DNA of 39,624 bases from Modicisalibacter coralii (GTDB lineage Bacteria; Pseudomonadota; Gammaproteobacteria; Pseudomonadales; Halomonadaceae): the NCBI RefSeq assembly GCF_004117855.1, contig NZ_QWBW01000018.1:1-39624 (forward strand), in the 5' to 3' direction. The notes beneath the pieces were generated by a model. That model was not told the DNA's origin, did not search any database, and saw only the letters and a program-made list of their open reading frames with translations. Below are positions 18,157-25,212 of the stretch, one piece after another. The translations under genes and the position numbers were made by a program. The first letter of the stretch is position 1, and the number at the start of each line of letters is the position of its first letter.

Positions 18157-19404
18157 ATGAACTATTACGCAACGTCACGGGATGTTACGGCAATGCATGA
18201 GCCCCCGGCGGTCCTCTTCGCCCGCCAACCGATCTACGATCGCCGCCGCGAACTGGCCGGCTGCGAGCTGCTGTTCCGTCCCGCTCCGGGGGCCACTTCA
18301 GCACCGTTCGACGGTGACTTCGCCACTCGCCAGGTGCTGCTCAGTGCCTTCACCGAGACCAGCCTGCGCGATGTCTGCGAGAATACCCCGGCGTTCATCA
18401 ACTTCGGCGCCGCCACCCTGACCGAGACATTGCCGTTCCCGCCCGGCGAGATGGTCATCGAGGTGCTCGAGACCGTTCCGGCCAGCGCCCCGGTGATCGC
18501 GGCGCTCAACCAGCACCGTCTCAATGGTTACCGGATCGCCCTCGACGACTACCGGCTCGAGGACAGCGGCCATCCACTGCTGTGTTTCGCCGATATCGTC
18601 AAACTCGATTACCCCGAATACAGCACCGACGGTCTCGCGCGGGTCATCGCCGCCCTGCGCCGCGATTACCCGCGCGTCCGGCTGCTCGCCGAGAAGGTCG
18701 AGACGCACGAGGACTTCGAGCGTTGTCTCGCGGCCGGCTGCGACCTGTTCCAGGGCTACTTCCTGGCGCGGCCCGCGCCGGTCCACGGCCAGCACCTGCC
18801 CAGCGACCGGCTCTCGGTGCTGCACCTGCTCGCCGAGCTCAACCGCCCGGATATCGGCTTCAACGAGCTGAGCGCGATCATTCGTCGCGACCCCTTCATC
18901 AGCGTACGTCTGCTGAAGATGGCCGGCAGCGCCTACTTCAGCCGCTCCCGCGAGATCACCTCGGTGCAGATGGCCGTCACCCTGCTCGGCAAGCGGCGCA
19001 TCCTCAGCCTGGCCAACCTGATCGCGCTGACCCGGCTGGACGACAAGCCCCACGCCCTGCGACAACTGGCGCTGGCGCGCGGCGAACTCTGCCAGGCGCT
19101 CGCCGATCAGTTGCTCGACAACGGCGGCCCGGGATTCACGGTGGGCCTGTTCTCCTGCCTGGATGCCTTCTTCGATCGTCCGCTCGATCAGGTCCTCGAC
19201 GAACTGCCGCTACACGACAGCCTGCGCCGTGCCATCCTGCATCATGAGGGCCCGCTGGGGCAGATCCTGGCGACGGCCAAGTCACTCGAGTGCGGCAAAC
19301 TCGACGCCTTGGACTGGACGGGCCTGACGCGGCTCGGCCTGACGCCCAACGCACTGTCCCGGGCCCAACGGCGGGCCTTCGAGGCGGTAGGCGCCCAACG
19401 CTGA
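18157..19404 (+). CDS. EAL-HDOD signalling protein with degenerate EAL domain
   Basis: A 415-residue cytosolic protein of the YuxH/CdgJ type. Residues 17-210 are an EAL domain (LFARQPIYDRRREL to QGYFLARP); residues 215-400 an HDOD domain (LHLLAELNRPDIGFNELSAIIRRDP, VRLLKMAGSAYF). The EAL signature is EVLE, KLD replaces KID, and AEKVE replaces AEGVE, so metal and c-di-GMP hydrolysis residues are incomplete; it probably binds partners or c-di-GMP without hydrolysing it. In Vibrio and Xanthomonas such proteins affect motility. Two starts are possible: 18157, without a ribosome-binding site, and the ATG at 18193 just before the conserved part. Confidence 0.85.
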   Translation: MNYYATSRDVTAMHEPPAVLFARQPIYDRRRELAGCELLFRPAPGATSAPFDGDFATRQVLLSAFTETSLRDVCENTPAFINFGAATLTETLPFPPGEMVIEVLETVPASAPVIAALNQHRLNGYRIALDDYRLEDSGHPLLCFADIVKLDYPEYSTDGLARVIAALRRDYPRVRLLAEKVETHEDFERCLAAGCDLFQGYFLARPAPVHGQHLPSDRLSVLHLLAELNRPDIGFNELSAIIRRDPFISVRLLKMAGSAYFSRSREITSVQMAVTLLGKRRILSLANLIALTRLDDKPHALRQLALARGELCQALADQLLDNGGPGFTVGLFSCLDAFFDRPLDQVLDELPLHDSLRRAILHHEGPLGQILATAKSLECGKLDALDWTGLTRLGLTPNALSRAQRRAFEAVGAQR

Positions 19405-19420
19405 GCGGGCAACGCTGCCC

Positions 19421-19744
19421 TCAACCACAGTCAACCCGGGTAATCCGCCCACTCGCATCGAGGTGCAGATCCAGCCGCTGCGGCCGGTAATCCATGGTGT
19501 AACCCTGGCCCGGGCGCATCACGCGCACCTCGGAAGCGCCGCTGAGCGCGGCGGCGCGCGCCTGCAGCGTCTCGCGATATTCCCGCCCCTGCCAGTCGGC
19601 CAGCGCCGACGCCCCGCAGGCATCCTCGCCGGTCTGGCTCATCGGCGGCGGCGGTGGCGCCGGGGCCGGCTCGCGCAGCGGCGAACCGCCGCACCCGCCC
19701 AGCACAACGGCAGCGACCATCCCGGCCATGACGCGTCGAATCAT
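19421..19744 (-). CDS. Peptidase inhibitor I78-family lipoprotein
   Basis: A 107-residue lipoprotein: signal peptide with lipobox LGGC (Cys18), a Pro/Ala-rich linker (residues 22-36), then an I78 domain from CGASALADWQGRE to the end. Characteristic are the C-x(n)-GR pattern, VRVMRPGQGYTMDYRPQRLDL and the terminal ITRVDCG. I78 proteins resemble potato inhibitor I folds and inhibit serine proteases in some bacteria; the two cysteines may pair. The ATG at 19744 follows AAGGAGAG, and an upstream Met in frame is rejected. It is convergent with the EAL-HDOD gene and divergent from the osmoprotectant operon. Confidence 0.85.
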   Translation of the reverse strand: MIRRVMAGMVAAVVLGGCGGSPLREPAPAPPPPPMSQTGEDACGASALADWQGREYRETLQARAAALSGASEVRVMRPGQGYTMDYRPQRLDLHLDASGRITRVDCG

Positions 19745-19938
19745 CTTTCTCTCCTTGCACAAGGGACTCACCGAGGCGACCACTCGTTGATCCTGCGTCG
19801 GACGGTGTTATGGACGCCGCGAGGCACCCTCGATAAGGTCCTGAAATGTGGAGCCATCCAATGTCGATGGCTAGGCTCAATGGAACGACGCACGATACCG
19901 CTCATCGTACCCCGTCACCGACAAGAGGATGGAAGCTC

Positions 19939-20859
19939 ATGGTCAGGATTGGCAATGTCTTGGGTCTCGTGGCCGGCACGCTGCTGGCGGCCGGTCAGGC
20001 CGTGGCGGCCGAGCCGCTGCGCGTGGCCTCGAAGATCGATACCGAGGGCGCCCTGCTCGGCAACATGATGGTCGCCCTGCTCGAGAACGCCGGCTACCCG
20101 GTCGAGAACAAGCTGCAGCTCGGCCCCACCAACATCGTGCGCAAGGCCCTGCTCGAGGGTGAGATCGACCTCTATCCCGAGTACACCGGCAACGGCGCCT
20201 TCTTCAGCAGCACCACCGACGACCCGGCCTGGAAGAACGCCGAGCAGGGCTATGAGAAGGTGCGCGACTGGGACCGCGAGAACCACGGCATCGTCTGGCT
20301 CGAGCCGGCGCCGGCCAACAACACCTGGGCCATCGCCGTGAAGCAGTCGCTGGCCGAGGAGAACGGCCTCGACACCATGGCCGATTTCGGCCGCTGGGTG
20401 CGCGACGGCGGCGACGTCAAGCTGGCCGCCTCGGCCGAATTCGTCGAGAGCGATGCCGCCCTGCCCAGCTTCCAGAAGGCCTACGACTTCACACTCTCCC
20501 AGGATCAGTTGCTGGTGCTCTCGGGCGGCAACACCGCCGCCACCATCCGCGCCGCCGCGGAGGGCACCAGCGGCACCAATGCGGCGATGGTCTACGGCAC
20601 CGACGGCGCCATCCAGCCGGCCGGGCTCAAGGTGATGGACGACACCCAGGGGGTGCAGATGGTCTACGAACCGGCCGCGGTACTGCGCGAGTCGGTGCTC
20701 GAGTCGCACCCCGAGCTGCCCGAGCTGTTCGGACCGGTGTTCGCCAGTCTGGACCGCGAGACCCTGCAGCACCTCAATAGCCAGATCCAGGTCCAGGGCC
20801 TGCCGGCCAAGCAGGTGGCCCGGCGCTATCTCGAAGATCACGACTTCCTCGAGCAGTAG
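19939..20859 (+). CDS. osmF: Osmoprotectant ABC transporter, substrate-binding protein
   Basis: A 306-residue periplasmic protein of the OpuAC/QAT family (OsmF/YehZ branch). The signal peptide covers about residues 1-24 (GQAVAA-EPLRVA). The mature part begins LRVASKIDTEGALLGNMM, with GPTNIVRKALLEGEIDLYPEYTGNG, the family signature for binding quaternary amines, and ends LPAKQVARRYLEDHDFLEQ. It would bind glycine betaine or a related compound and deliver it to the YehY/YehW permeases. It heads a four-gene operon in the order of E. coli osmF-yehY-yehX-yehW. The ATG at 19939 is chosen because it gives a proper signal peptide; an upstream Met at 19846 adds 31 polar residues. Confidence 0.92.
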   Translation: MVRIGNVLGLVAGTLLAAGQAVAAEPLRVASKIDTEGALLGNMMVALLENAGYPVENKLQLGPTNIVRKALLEGEIDLYPEYTGNGAFFSSTTDDPAWKNAEQGYEKVRDWDRENHGIVWLEPAPANNTWAIAVKQSLAEENGLDTMADFGRWVRDGGDVKLAASAEFVESDAALPSFQKAYDFTLSQDQLLVLSGGNTAATIRAAAEGTSGTNAAMVYGTDGAIQPAGLKVMDDTQGVQMVYEPAAVLRESVLESHPELPELFGPVFASLDRETLQHLNSQIQVQGLPAKQVARRYLEDHDFLEQ

Positions 20860-20865
20860 CGTCGC

Positions 20866-22062
20866 GTGCCGGCCGTTTTCCGACACGCCGACCGGCGCCT
20901 CGTCGCCAACCGGGTCCTGGCGACCCTGCTGGTGGCGGCGGTCGCCGGCAGTCTCCTGCTGCCCTTCGCCGCCATGGCACCCAACCGGCTGGTCTCGGGC
21001 GAATCGGTGGCGCTCGTCGCCGCTCTGAGCCCCTGGCAGACGCTGGTGCTGCTCGGCCTGGCCCTGGTACTGGGCGTGGCCTGCCTGGCCCGCCCGCTGG
21101 GCGAGCACCGCGGCGCACGAACGGCGCTGATCGCCGCGCCACTGGCGCTGCTGGTGGTGCTCTACGGCCTCGGCGATTACGCCACTCGCGCCCTGGCCGA
21201 CGCCTCGCCCGCGGCGCGGGTCTCGCAGGGCGCGGCCTTCTGGGTGGCGGTATTCTGCTGTGCCTTGATGATGGTCGATGCCTTCCAGCGCCTGCGCACG
21301 CCGTTGTGGCTTTGCAGTATCTACGCCCTGGTGGTGCTCGGCGGTATCGTGGCGCTGTTCGCCGCCGGCACCTTCGATGCCCTGGCGATCATGCAGGAAT
21401 ACTTCAACATCGAGGACGCCTTCGCCGCCCAGTTCGTCACCCATCTGGTGCTGGTGGGCCTGGCGCTGGGTCCGGCGCTGGTCGTCGGCCTGCCGCTGGG
21501 GCTGCTGGCCCACCGTCGGCCCGGCGCGCGCGGACCGCTGTTCGGGGTGCTCAACTTCTTTCAGACGATTCCCTCGATCGCGCTGTTCGCGCTACTGGTC
21601 ACCCCACTCTCGCGGCTCGGCGACGCGCTGCCGTGGCTGCGCGAGTGGGGCGTGTCGGGGATCGGCGCGGCACCGGCGATCATCGCGCTGATCATGTACT
21701 CGCTGCTGCCGATCGTGCGCAACACTCACGCCGGGTTCGCCGGGGTCGCGCCGGCGACCCTCGAGGCGGCAAGCGGCATGGGCATGACCGCCACTCAGGT
21801 GCTGTGGCGGGTCGAGATTCCCCTGGCCCTGCCGGTGATCCTCTCGGGGTTGCGCATCGTCACCGTCCAGGCGATCGGCCTGACCGTGGTCGCCGCACTG
21901 ATCGGCGCCGGGGGGCTCGGCGCCTTCATCTTCCAGGGCCTCGGTCAGTACGCCATCGACCTGGTGCTGCTCGGCGCGGTGCCGACCATCGCCCTGGCGG
22001 TGGTCGCCGACTTCCTGCTGCAGATCCTGGTCACCGTCAGCCGCCCCGCCGGGGCCCGCTGA
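20866..22062 (+). CDS. yehY: Osmoprotectant ABC transporter, large permease
   Basis: A 398-residue inner-membrane permease. The first half has several extra helices absent from simple OpuBB-type permeases; the second half, from about residue 185, is the transport domain with QFVTHLVLVGLALGPALVVGLPLG, NFFQTIPSIALFALL and the ATPase-contact loop EAASGMGMTATQVLWRVEIPLALP. This layout is that of E. coli YehY. It starts with GTG at 20866, only six bases after the osmF stop, so translational coupling is likely. It is followed by the ATPase gene after 23 bases. The transporter imports osmoprotectant with low affinity in E. coli; the role here is inferred. Confidence 0.88.
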   Translation: MPAVFRHADRRLVANRVLATLLVAAVAGSLLLPFAAMAPNRLVSGESVALVAALSPWQTLVLLGLALVLGVACLARPLGEHRGARTALIAAPLALLVVLYGLGDYATRALADASPAARVSQGAAFWVAVFCCALMMVDAFQRLRTPLWLCSIYALVVLGGIVALFAAGTFDALAIMQEYFNIEDAFAAQFVTHLVLVGLALGPALVVGLPLGLLAHRRPGARGPLFGVLNFFQTIPSIALFALLVTPLSRLGDALPWLREWGVSGIGAAPAIIALIMYSLLPIVRNTHAGFAGVAPATLEAASGMGMTATQVLWRVEIPLALPVILSGLRIVTVQAIGLTVVAALIGAGGLGAFIFQGLGQYAIDLVLLGAVPTIALAVVADFLLQILVTVSRPAGAR

Positions 22063-22085
22063 GCCGCCCCACCGAGAGACGAGGA

Positions 22086-23138
22086 ATGATCGAACTACAG
22101 GGCTTGACCAAGACCTACGACGACAAGGACGTCGTCCAGGACATCTCGCTGCGTATCGAGAGCGGCGAGTTCGGCGTGCTGATCGGCCCCTCCGGCTGCG
22201 GCAAGTCGACCACGCTGCGCATGATCAACCGGCTGATCCCGCTGACCCGCGGGCGCATCCTGCTGGGCGACGAGGACATCAGCCATCTCAAGCCGGAGAC
22301 GCTGCGCCGGCGTATCGGCTATGCCATCCAGTCGATCGGCCTGTTTCCGCACTGGACGGTGGCCGACAACATCGCCGTGGTCCCCCGGCTGCTCAAGTGG
22401 CCGAAATCTCGCATCGATGCCCGCATCGACGAGTTGCTGGATCTGTTTCACCTCGCGGCCGGCGAGTTCCGCGACAAGTACCCGCACCAGCTCTCCGGCG
22501 GCCAGGCACAGCGCGTCGGCGTGGCACGGGCGCTCGCCGCCGATCCCGAGGTCCTGCTGATGGACGAGCCGTTCGGCGCCGTCGACCCGCTGACCCGCGA
22601 GGTGCTGCAGAACGAGATGCGCCGCGTCCACGAGCGGACCCGCAAGACTATCGTCTTCGTCACCCACGACATGGACGAGGCGCTCAAGCTGGCCTCGCGC
22701 ATCGCGATTCTCAACGCCGGTCGCCTGGTCCAGTACGACCGCCCCATCGAGCTGCTGACCCAGCCGGCCGACGCCTTCGTCAGCGACTTCATCGGCAAGG
22801 CCGACCTGGGCCTCAAGCTGCTCTCGCGGCGCTGGGTGAACCAGTACCAGGATCGTGCCCGCACCACGCCCGACGCGGCCTCCGGGCGGCCTTCCCACTA
22901 CTGGGAGACCGACGCCACGGGCCGCCCCACCTGTCTGCATGGCGGCCGGCTCAGCGACGGCGATCCCGAGGCGCGCACCGCGGTCAACGACGAGTGGATC
23001 GCCACCCCGGGGATGCCCATGAAGGAAGCCCTCTCGCGAATGGTCTGGTATCGGGTGATGGTGCTGCCGGTCATCGACGAGAGCGGTCGGCTGATCGGCG
23101 AGGTGAGCATGGACGGCGTGATGGGCCGCCAGCCATGA
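22086..23138 (+). CDS. yehX: Osmoprotectant ABC transporter, ATP-binding subunit
   Basis: A 350-residue ABC ATPase. Walker A GPSGCGKST is at 34-42, the Q-loop in IQSIGLFPHW, signature LSGGQAQRV at 136-144, Walker B VLLMDE at 156-161 and the switch His in VTHDMDEA. The C-terminal 110 residues include a CBS-like half (MKEALSRMVWYRVMVLPVIDESGRLIGEV); in OpuA-type ATPases CBS modules sense ionic strength, but only one CBS unit is clear here. The ATG at 22086 follows GAGG closely. The last codon overlaps the start of the small permease gene (ATGA), so the two are translationally coupled. Confidence 0.92.
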   Translation: MIELQGLTKTYDDKDVVQDISLRIESGEFGVLIGPSGCGKSTTLRMINRLIPLTRGRILLGDEDISHLKPETLRRRIGYAIQSIGLFPHWTVADNIAVVPRLLKWPKSRIDARIDELLDLFHLAAGEFRDKYPHQLSGGQAQRVGVARALAADPEVLLMDEPFGAVDPLTREVLQNEMRRVHERTRKTIVFVTHDMDEALKLASRIAILNAGRLVQYDRPIELLTQPADAFVSDFIGKADLGLKLLSRRWVNQYQDRARTTPDAASGRPSHYWETDATGRPTCLHGGRLSDGDPEARTAVNDEWIATPGMPMKEALSRMVWYRVMVLPVIDESGRLIGEVSMDGVMGRQP

Positions 23139-23878
23139 AGCGGAACCTTCCCCACGGGCGCGATGCCCTGCTGCTCGTCCTCGGCGTGGCGCTGATTCTG
23201 CTGGTGCTGTTCATGGACGCGCTAGCGCCGCTGTTCCGCGCGGCCTTTCCGCAGCTCGACACCGCCGTCTACGCCCGCGAGAGCTTCCTCAAGCTCACCC
23301 TCGACCACCTGGCCCTGGTGCTGGTGTCGTCGCTGATCTCGGTGAGCGTGGGCGTCGCCGCCGGGCTGTTCGTCACCCGCCGCGCGGGGCGCGAATTCGA
23401 ACCACTGGTCTCGGCGCTGGCGGCGATCGGCCAGACCTTCCCGCCCGCGGCGGTACTGGCGATCGTCGTCCCGCTGGCCGGTTTCGGCTTCGTGCCGACC
23501 ATCGTCGCGCTGACGCTCTACGGCCTGCTGCCGGTGGTCCAGAACACCATCGCCGGACTGGGCACGGTGCCGACCGACACCCTGGAGGCGGCCCGCGGCA
23601 CCGGCATGAGCGCCACGCAGATCCTCTGGCGGGTGGAACTGCCGCTGGCGATGCGGGTGATCATCGCCGGCGTGCGCGTTTCGGTGATCATCAATATCGG
23701 TACCGCGACCATCGGCTCGACGGTCGGCGCCCAGAGCCTGGGCACGCCGATCATCGCCGGGCTGGTCGGCGACAACATCGCCTACGTGATTCAGGGGGCG
23801 GTTCTGGTGGGGCTGCTGGCGATCGTCAGCGATCTGCTCTTCGAACGGCTGGAGCGCCGTTATCGCTTCGGTAGCTAG
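23135..23878 (+). CDS. yehW: Osmoprotectant ABC transporter, small permease
   Basis: A 247-residue inner-membrane permease with about six helices. The transport domain has LTLDHLALVLVSSLISVSVGVAAGLFVTRRAG, AIGQTFPPAAVLAIVVPLAGFG and the ATPase-contact loop EAARGTGMSATQILWRVELPLAM, which closely parallels that of YehY, so the two permeases probably form a heterodimer on a YehX dimer. The start overlaps the yehX stop by ATGA. It is the last gene of the operon; a short GC-rich hairpin follows 41 bp after the stop. Confidence 0.9.
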   Translation: MKRNLPHGRDALLLVLGVALILLVLFMDALAPLFRAAFPQLDTAVYARESFLKLTLDHLALVLVSSLISVSVGVAAGLFVTRRAGREFEPLVSALAAIGQTFPPAAVLAIVVPLAGFGFVPTIVALTLYGLLPVVQNTIAGLGTVPTDTLEAARGTGMSATQILWRVELPLAMRVIIAGVRVSVIINIGTATIGSTVGAQSLGTPIIAGLVGDNIAYVIQGAVLVGLLAIVSDLLFERLERRYRFGS

Positions 23879-23919
23879 TGGAGCGGCGCAGTGCCGACAG
23901 GCGGGGCGTTGCTTGACAA

Positions 23920-23939
23920 CCCGGCGGTAGCCCGCCGGG
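23920..23939. terminator. Hairpin between convergent yehW and entericidin genes
   Basis: CCCGGCGG (23920-23927) pairs perfectly with CCGCCGGG (23932-23939) around a four-base loop. It lies between convergent genes, so it could end both transcripts, but neither strand has a good T-run, and the call as terminator is tentative. Confidence 0.45.
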
Positions 23940-23954
23940 CGTCGGTACCGAGAC

Positions 23955-24086
23955 TCAGCTGGCGGATTCCTGAATTTCTTCGCCGCCTTGTTCGATGTCT
24001 TCACCAGCGCCGTGCATGGTGTTGCAACCGCTCAGTACGCTGACACTCACCAGTGCCAGGAACATCAGTGCCGTCAGTTTCTTCAT
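23955..24086 (-). CDS. ecnB: Entericidin-like lipoprotein (copy 1)
   Basis: A 43-residue lipoprotein precursor: MKKL start, hydrophobic core, lipobox LSGC (Cys21), then CNTMHGAGEDIEQGGEEIQ, the diagnostic C-N-T-x-x-G-x-G-x-D-x pattern of EcnA/EcnB entericidins. In E. coli these are a small antidote/toxin lipoprotein pair induced in stationary phase, though many bacteria carry them without a known toxic effect. The start is the only Met giving a signal peptide; a weak AGGGAGGA lies upstream. A close paralog follows upstream at 24241-24369. It is too short to be caught by length-filtered gene finding. Confidence 0.88.
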   Translation of the reverse strand: MKKLTALMFLALVSVSVLSGCNTMHGAGEDIEQGGEEIQESAS

Positions 24087-24240
24087 ATTGAGTCCTCCCT
24101 AACTAGCCAATGAAGTCACCGCCAGTAGAGGCATCGGTCGTGCCACTCGGCAGAGCGCTCCGGCTCCCCCTGACGGTGCGGGTGACAAGACGTCACACCT
24201 GCAGCCTAACAGGCCGTGGGCGATTTCGCACACCGGGCGT

Positions 24241-24369
24241 TCACTGACCGGCGGCCTCCTCGATTTCCGAACCCACCTTCTGCACGTCCCGGCCGAAACC
24301 GTGCATGGTGTTGCAGCCCGCGAGAAAGACCAGCGCCGCCAGTGCGGCCAGCAGTAGGGTCTTGCGCAT
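24241..24369 (-). CDS. ecnA: Entericidin-like lipoprotein (copy 2)
   Basis: A 42-residue lipoprotein precursor starting MRKTLLLAAL, lipobox LAGC (Cys19), and mature part CNTMHGFGRDVQKVGSEIEEA. The mature start CNTMHG is identical to copy 1, and the remainder has the same heptad-like charged helix pattern. The ATG at 24369 follows AGGAG; an upstream Met (24426) is rejected because it puts 19 polar residues before the signal peptide. It lies 69 bp downstream of the TauE/SafE gene on the same strand. Which copy corresponds to EcnA or EcnB cannot be decided from sequence alone. Confidence 0.85.
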   Translation of the reverse strand: MRKTLLLAALAALVFLAGCNTMHGFGRDVQKVGSEIEEAAGQ

Positions 24370-24438
24370 GTTCGTCTCCTGAATGACACACTCCGCCTTG
24401 TTATCGCCGATCGCCGCGTCGCGCACAAGCGGTGTCGC

Positions 24439-25185
24439 TTAGAAGAAGACCAGCCGCAGGATAATGGCCACGATCACCACCAGCGTCAGCGCCTTGACCC
24501 ACTTGGCGCCGCGCGGCCCCATGTTGACGCGCACCGCCAGCCAGGCGCCGCTCATGCTGCCCACCGCCAGCAGCAGACCGTAGGCCCAGCGCACCTGGCC
24601 GTCGAGGAGGAACACCGCCAGCGCCGGCAGCGTATAGACCAGCACCACGAACACCTTGAAGACGTTGACCTGGGCCAGGTCGATCCTGAGCATCCGGTAG
24701 AGGACGGCGATGAACAGCACGCCCACCCCCACCTGGATGAAACCGCCATAGACCCCGATCGCGAACATCGCCAGATAGACCGCCGGGGTCAGTCGTTCCG
24801 GCGTCAGCGCCCGCGTATCGAGCCGCGGCTGCGGCAGCAGCATCATCACCGAGGCCGCGACCATGGCGACCACCAGCACCGTCTGGAACACCGCGTCCGG
24901 CACCTGCAGCGCCAGCCAGGCGCCGGCCAGGGACCCCAGCACCGCCGGCACCGACAGACGCAGGCTGATGCCCAGGTCGCGGGCCCCGGCACGGAAGAAG
25001 TTGCCCACCGCACTGACGCTCTGCAGGACGATGCTCACCCGATTGGTACCGTTGGCCGCCTGTGGCGGCAGGCCCAGGAACATCAGCAGCGGCAGGGTCA
25101 GCATCGAGCCCCCCGCCGCCAGCACGTTGATGAAACCGGCGACGCCGCCGATCGCCACCAGCGCCAGCCCTTCCAGCCAGGTCAT
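24439..25185 (-). CDS. TauE/SafE-family anion exporter
   Basis: A 248-residue inner-membrane protein with about eight helices. The repeated family motifs are GFINVLAAGGSMLTLPLLMFLGLPPQAANGTNRV in the first half and GVYGGFIQVGVGVLFIAVLYRMLRIDLAQVNVFKV in the second. TauE/SafE proteins export sulfite, sulfoacetate or related organosulfonates. It starts 27 bp after the TRAP permease stop with AGGAG upstream, so it probably belongs to the TAXI-TRAP operon. If so, the imported compound may be a sulfonate or another acid whose degradation releases an anion to export. This link is inference. Confidence 0.87.
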   Translation of the reverse strand: MTWLEGLALVAIGGVAGFINVLAAGGSMLTLPLLMFLGLPPQAANGTNRVSIVLQSVSAVGNFFRAGARDLGISLRLSVPAVLGSLAGAWLALQVPDAVFQTVLVVAMVAASVMMLLPQPRLDTRALTPERLTPAVYLAMFAIGVYGGFIQVGVGVLFIAVLYRMLRIDLAQVNVFKVFVVLVYTLPALAVFLLDGQVRWAYGLLLAVGSMSGAWLAVRVNMGPRGAKWVKALTLVVIVAIILRLVFF

Positions 25186-25212
25186 CGCGACTCCTTTCGA
25201 GGCCGTCCATGG

